From Mariniflexile fucanivorans (lineage in GTDB: Bacteria > Bacteroidota > Bacteroidia > Flavobacteriales > Flavobacteriaceae), in contig NZ_SLUP01000007.1 of the NCBI RefSeq assembly GCF_004341235.1, positions 62,001 through 126,000 of the forward strand: DNA of 64,000 nucleotides, written 5' to 3'. Shown here piece by piece: positions 61,863 through 64,000 of this stretch (position 1 is its first letter; each line of letters begins with the position of its first letter). The notes under the pieces are model-generated. The model was not told the origin of the DNA. It made no database searches and saw only the letters and a list, made by a program, of their open reading frames with translations. The position numbers and the translations under genes were made by a program.

Positions 61863-64000
61863 ATGAAAATTAAAACTTTTAACACAGGTATTTGGGAAAA
61901 GACTATTAATTTGAGAGACTTCGTTACAAAAAATATTACTCCATATCATGGGACTTATGACTTTTTGGAAGGACCAAGTGAAAAAACCCTAAAATTATGG
62001 GACATTTGTAAACAAGGCACTAAAGAAGAAAGACAAAGAAATGGAGTACACTCTGTAGATACAGATATTGTTTCTGGTATTAATGCGTTTCAAGCTGGTT
62101 ATATAGATAGAGAAAATGAAGTGATTGTTGGTTTGCAAACCGATGCATTATTGAAAAGATCTATGAAGCCTTTTGGAGGTTTTAAAGTAGTTGAAAAAGC
62201 ATTATCTGAACATGGTTTAAAGCCAAACAACCAATTATCAGAATTATTTACCAAATATGTAAAATCACATAACGATGGTGTTTTTGATGCTTATACAGAT
62301 GAAATTAGAAAATTCCGTTCGTTAGGGTTTTTAACAGGTTTGCCAGATAATTATGCCCGTGGAAGAATTATAGGAGATTATCGTAGAATTGCTTTATATG
62401 GTGTTACCCGTTTAATCGAAGCAAAAAAACAAGATTTAGCAAATATAGCTGGACCTATGAGCGATAACGTTATCCGTTTACGCGAAGAAGTTTCAGAACA
62501 AATTAAAGCTTTAAAAGAAATTGTAGGAATGGGTAAATCTTATGGTTTAGATTTATCTCGTCCTGCTGAAAATGCTCAAGAGGCAGTGCAATGGACTTAC
62601 ATGTCGTATTTAGCAGCTGTAAAAGAACAAGATGGTGCAGCCATGTCTTTAGGAAATGTATCTTCATTTTTAGATATTTTTATTCAAAGAGATTTAGAAG
62701 ACGGAATAATTACCGAAGTTGAAGCACAAGAATACATCGACCAATTCGTAATGAAGTTACGTATGGTGCGCCATTTAAGAATGGAAGCTTATGATGAAAT
62801 TTTTGCAGGAGATCCTACTTGGGTAACGGAAGCTATTGGTGGTATGTTGGAAGATGGAAGAACGAAGGTTACTAAAACATCGTTCCGTTTCTTAAACACA
62901 CTTTATAATTTAGGGGCATCACCAGAACCAAATATTACTATTTTATGGTCTGAAAACTTACCTCAAAATTTCAAAAATTATTGTGCAAAAGTTTCTATTG
63001 ATACGTCTTCGATTCAATTTGAAAATGATGATTTAATGCGTAGCAAAAGAGGATCTGATGATTACGGAATTGCTTGTTGTGTGTCATTCCAAGAATTAGG
63101 AAAATCAATTCAGTTCTTTGGTGCTCGTACTAATTTAGCTAAAACTTTATTGTTAGCATTGAATGGTGGTAGATGTGAATTTACGGGAACACAAATGATT
63201 GATGGCATTCCCGTGTACACAGATGAGTATTTAGATTTCGATAAAGTCATGGACAATTTTAGAATTGCAATGAAAGAAGTTGCTAGAGTATATAATGACT
63301 CAATGAATATCATTCACTACATGCACGATAAATATTATTATGAAAAAGCACAAATGGCTTTAATTGATACCAATCCAAGTATTAATATTGCTTACGGAAT
63401 TGCAGGTTTATCTATTGTAGCCGATTCATTATCAGCTATTAAACACGCCAAAGTAAAACCAATTAGAAATGAGGAAGGTTTAACTGTAGATTTTCAAATT
63501 GAAGGCGAATTTCCAAAATATGGTAATGATGACGATCGTGTAGACTTTTTAGCAAGTAATGCGGTGGCAGAATTCAATAACGAATTAAAAAAATTACCAG
63601 TTTATAAAGATGCCGAACCAACCATGTCTGTTTTAACCATTACATCAAACGTGTCTTACGGTAAAAAAACAGGAGCAACACCAGATGGTAGAGCACAAGG
63701 AGTTCCTTTTGCACCAGGTGCAAACCCTATGCACGGTCGCGATTGTAATGGCGCTATTGCTTCGTTAAATTCAGTTTCTAAAATTAATTACGACGATTCT
63801 AAAGATGGTATTTCTAATACCTTCTCAATCGTACCTAAATCATTAGGTTCCGATGAAGAAGAGCAAATTGAAAACCTAGCAACTACGCTAGATGGTTATT
63901 TTTCAAGAAATGCGCAACATTTAAATGTGAATGTATTAAATAAGGAGATGTTGTTGGACGCTATGGAAAATCCAGATGAATATCCACAATTAACGATTCG
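61863..64000 (+). CDS. pflB: Formate C-acetyltransferase (pyruvate formate-lyase), 3' end cut
   Basis: Glycyl-radical enzyme that splits pyruvate to acetyl-CoA and formate without oxygen. The frame is open to the window edge (712 residues seen). The catalytic pair is Cys405-Cys406 in YGIACCVSF. The N-terminal [20 protein letters not shown] and the later [19 protein letters not shown] are typical of PflB. The C-terminal glycine-radical loop and the activating enzyme pflA, which usually follows, would lie to the right. An Fnr-type promoter upstream fits anaerobic induction. Confidence 0.96.
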   Translation, partial: MKIKTFNTGIWEKTINLRDFVTKNITPYHGTYDFLEGPSEKTLKLWDICKQGTKEERQRNGVHSVDTDIVSGINAFQAGYIDRENEVIVGLQTDALLKRSMKPFGGFKVVEKALSEHGLKPNNQLSELFTKYVKSHNDGVFDAYTDEIRKFRSLGFLTGLPDNYARGRIIGDYRRIALYGVTRLIEAKKQDLANIAGPMSDNVIRLREEVSEQIKALKEIVGMGKSYGLDLSRPAENAQEAVQWTYMSYLAAVKEQDGAAMSLGNVSSFLDIFIQRDLEDGIITEVEAQEYIDQFVMKLRMVRHLRMEAYDEIFAGDPTWVTEAIGGMLEDGRTKVTKTSFRFLNTLYNLGASPEPNITILWSENLPQNFKNYCAKVSIDTSSIQFENDDLMRSKRGSDDYGIACCVSFQELGKSIQFFGARTNLAKTLLLALNGGRCEFTGTQMIDGIPVYTDEYLDFDKVMDNFRIAMKEVARVYNDSMNIIHYMHDKYYYEKAQMALIDTNPSINIAYGIAGLSIVADSLSAIKHAKVKPIRNEEGLTVDFQIEGEFPKYGNDDDRVDFLASNAVAEFNNELKKLPVYKDAEPTMSVLTITSNVSYGKKTGATPDGRAQGVPFAPGANPMHGRDCNGAIASLNSVSKINYDDSKDGISNTFSIVPKSLGSDEEEQIENLATTLDGYFSRNAQHLNVNVLNKEMLLDAMENPDEYPQLTI

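Overview
The window is chromosomal DNA of a low-GC member of the Bacteroidota, most probably a marine Flavobacteriaceae. The evidence is the fused CcoN-CcoO oxidase subunit, promoters with the TAnnTTTG -7 box of this phylum, a type IX secretion sorting domain on a TPR protein, the cdsA-psd-acyl-CoA-binding protein and ftsH-rsfS gene orders, and short intergenic repeats of a kind I recall from flavobacterial genomes. No tRNA, rRNA, CRISPR array, transposase or prophage gene was seen.

Layout. 1-1880 is the N-terminal and kinase part of a TPR sensor histidine kinase cut by the window edge. 2.3-17 kb is housekeeping: argS, a phospholipid cluster (cdsA, psd, acyl-CoA-binding protein), a LUD protein, ftsH-rsfS, birA, pyrE, a NUDIX hydrolase, a SulP transporter, coaD, ddl, a PASTA protein and rluD. 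17-25.5 kb holds a Cu/Zn superoxide dismutase, hemN with a universal stress protein, and a TetR-ABC-HlyD-TolC export operon. 25.5-38.5 kb is a microaerobic respiration block: ccoS-ccoNO-ccoQ-ccoP-ccoG, FixH, a TauE-like protein and the copper pump ccoI, then a PAS kinase, a response regulator fused to a Crp/Fnr module, a universal stress protein and a Crp/Fnr regulator. 38.6-41.3 kb is a VWA plus AAA ATPase pair. 41.5-44.9 kb is a HAD-glycosidase fusion and a sucrose/mannosylfructose-phosphate-synthase-like glycosyltransferase. 44.9-49 kb is a secreted peptidase cluster. 49-57 kb is a MarR-controlled beta-oxidation operon plus an acyl-CoA synthetase. 57-64 kb has pyruvate phosphate dikinase, a TPR/T9SS protein and the start of pyruvate formate-lyase.

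The most coherent hidden signal is a candidate Crp/Fnr regulon. Palindromes of the form ATGA(C/T)-N4-(G/A)TCAT lie upstream of hemN, the cco operon, ccoI, the stress-protein/crp operon, ppdK and pflB. In four of them the palindrome centre lies exactly 33 bp from the centre of a perfect TAnnTTTG box, and in ccoI it lies 32 bp away. This puts the site near -40, the class II activation position. Two regulators encoded in the same block carry matching recognition helices.

The second notable signal is a family of seven short hairpin repeats. Six form three inverted pairs, and each pair sits between the stop of one gene and the start of the next. In two places the repeat runs into coding sequence: the N-terminus of the AAA ATPase and the last codons of ddl. 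A different repeat is embedded in argS.

Several start codons were moved to downstream ATGs where the longest reading frame began at TTG or GTG, or ran through a promoter or repeat.
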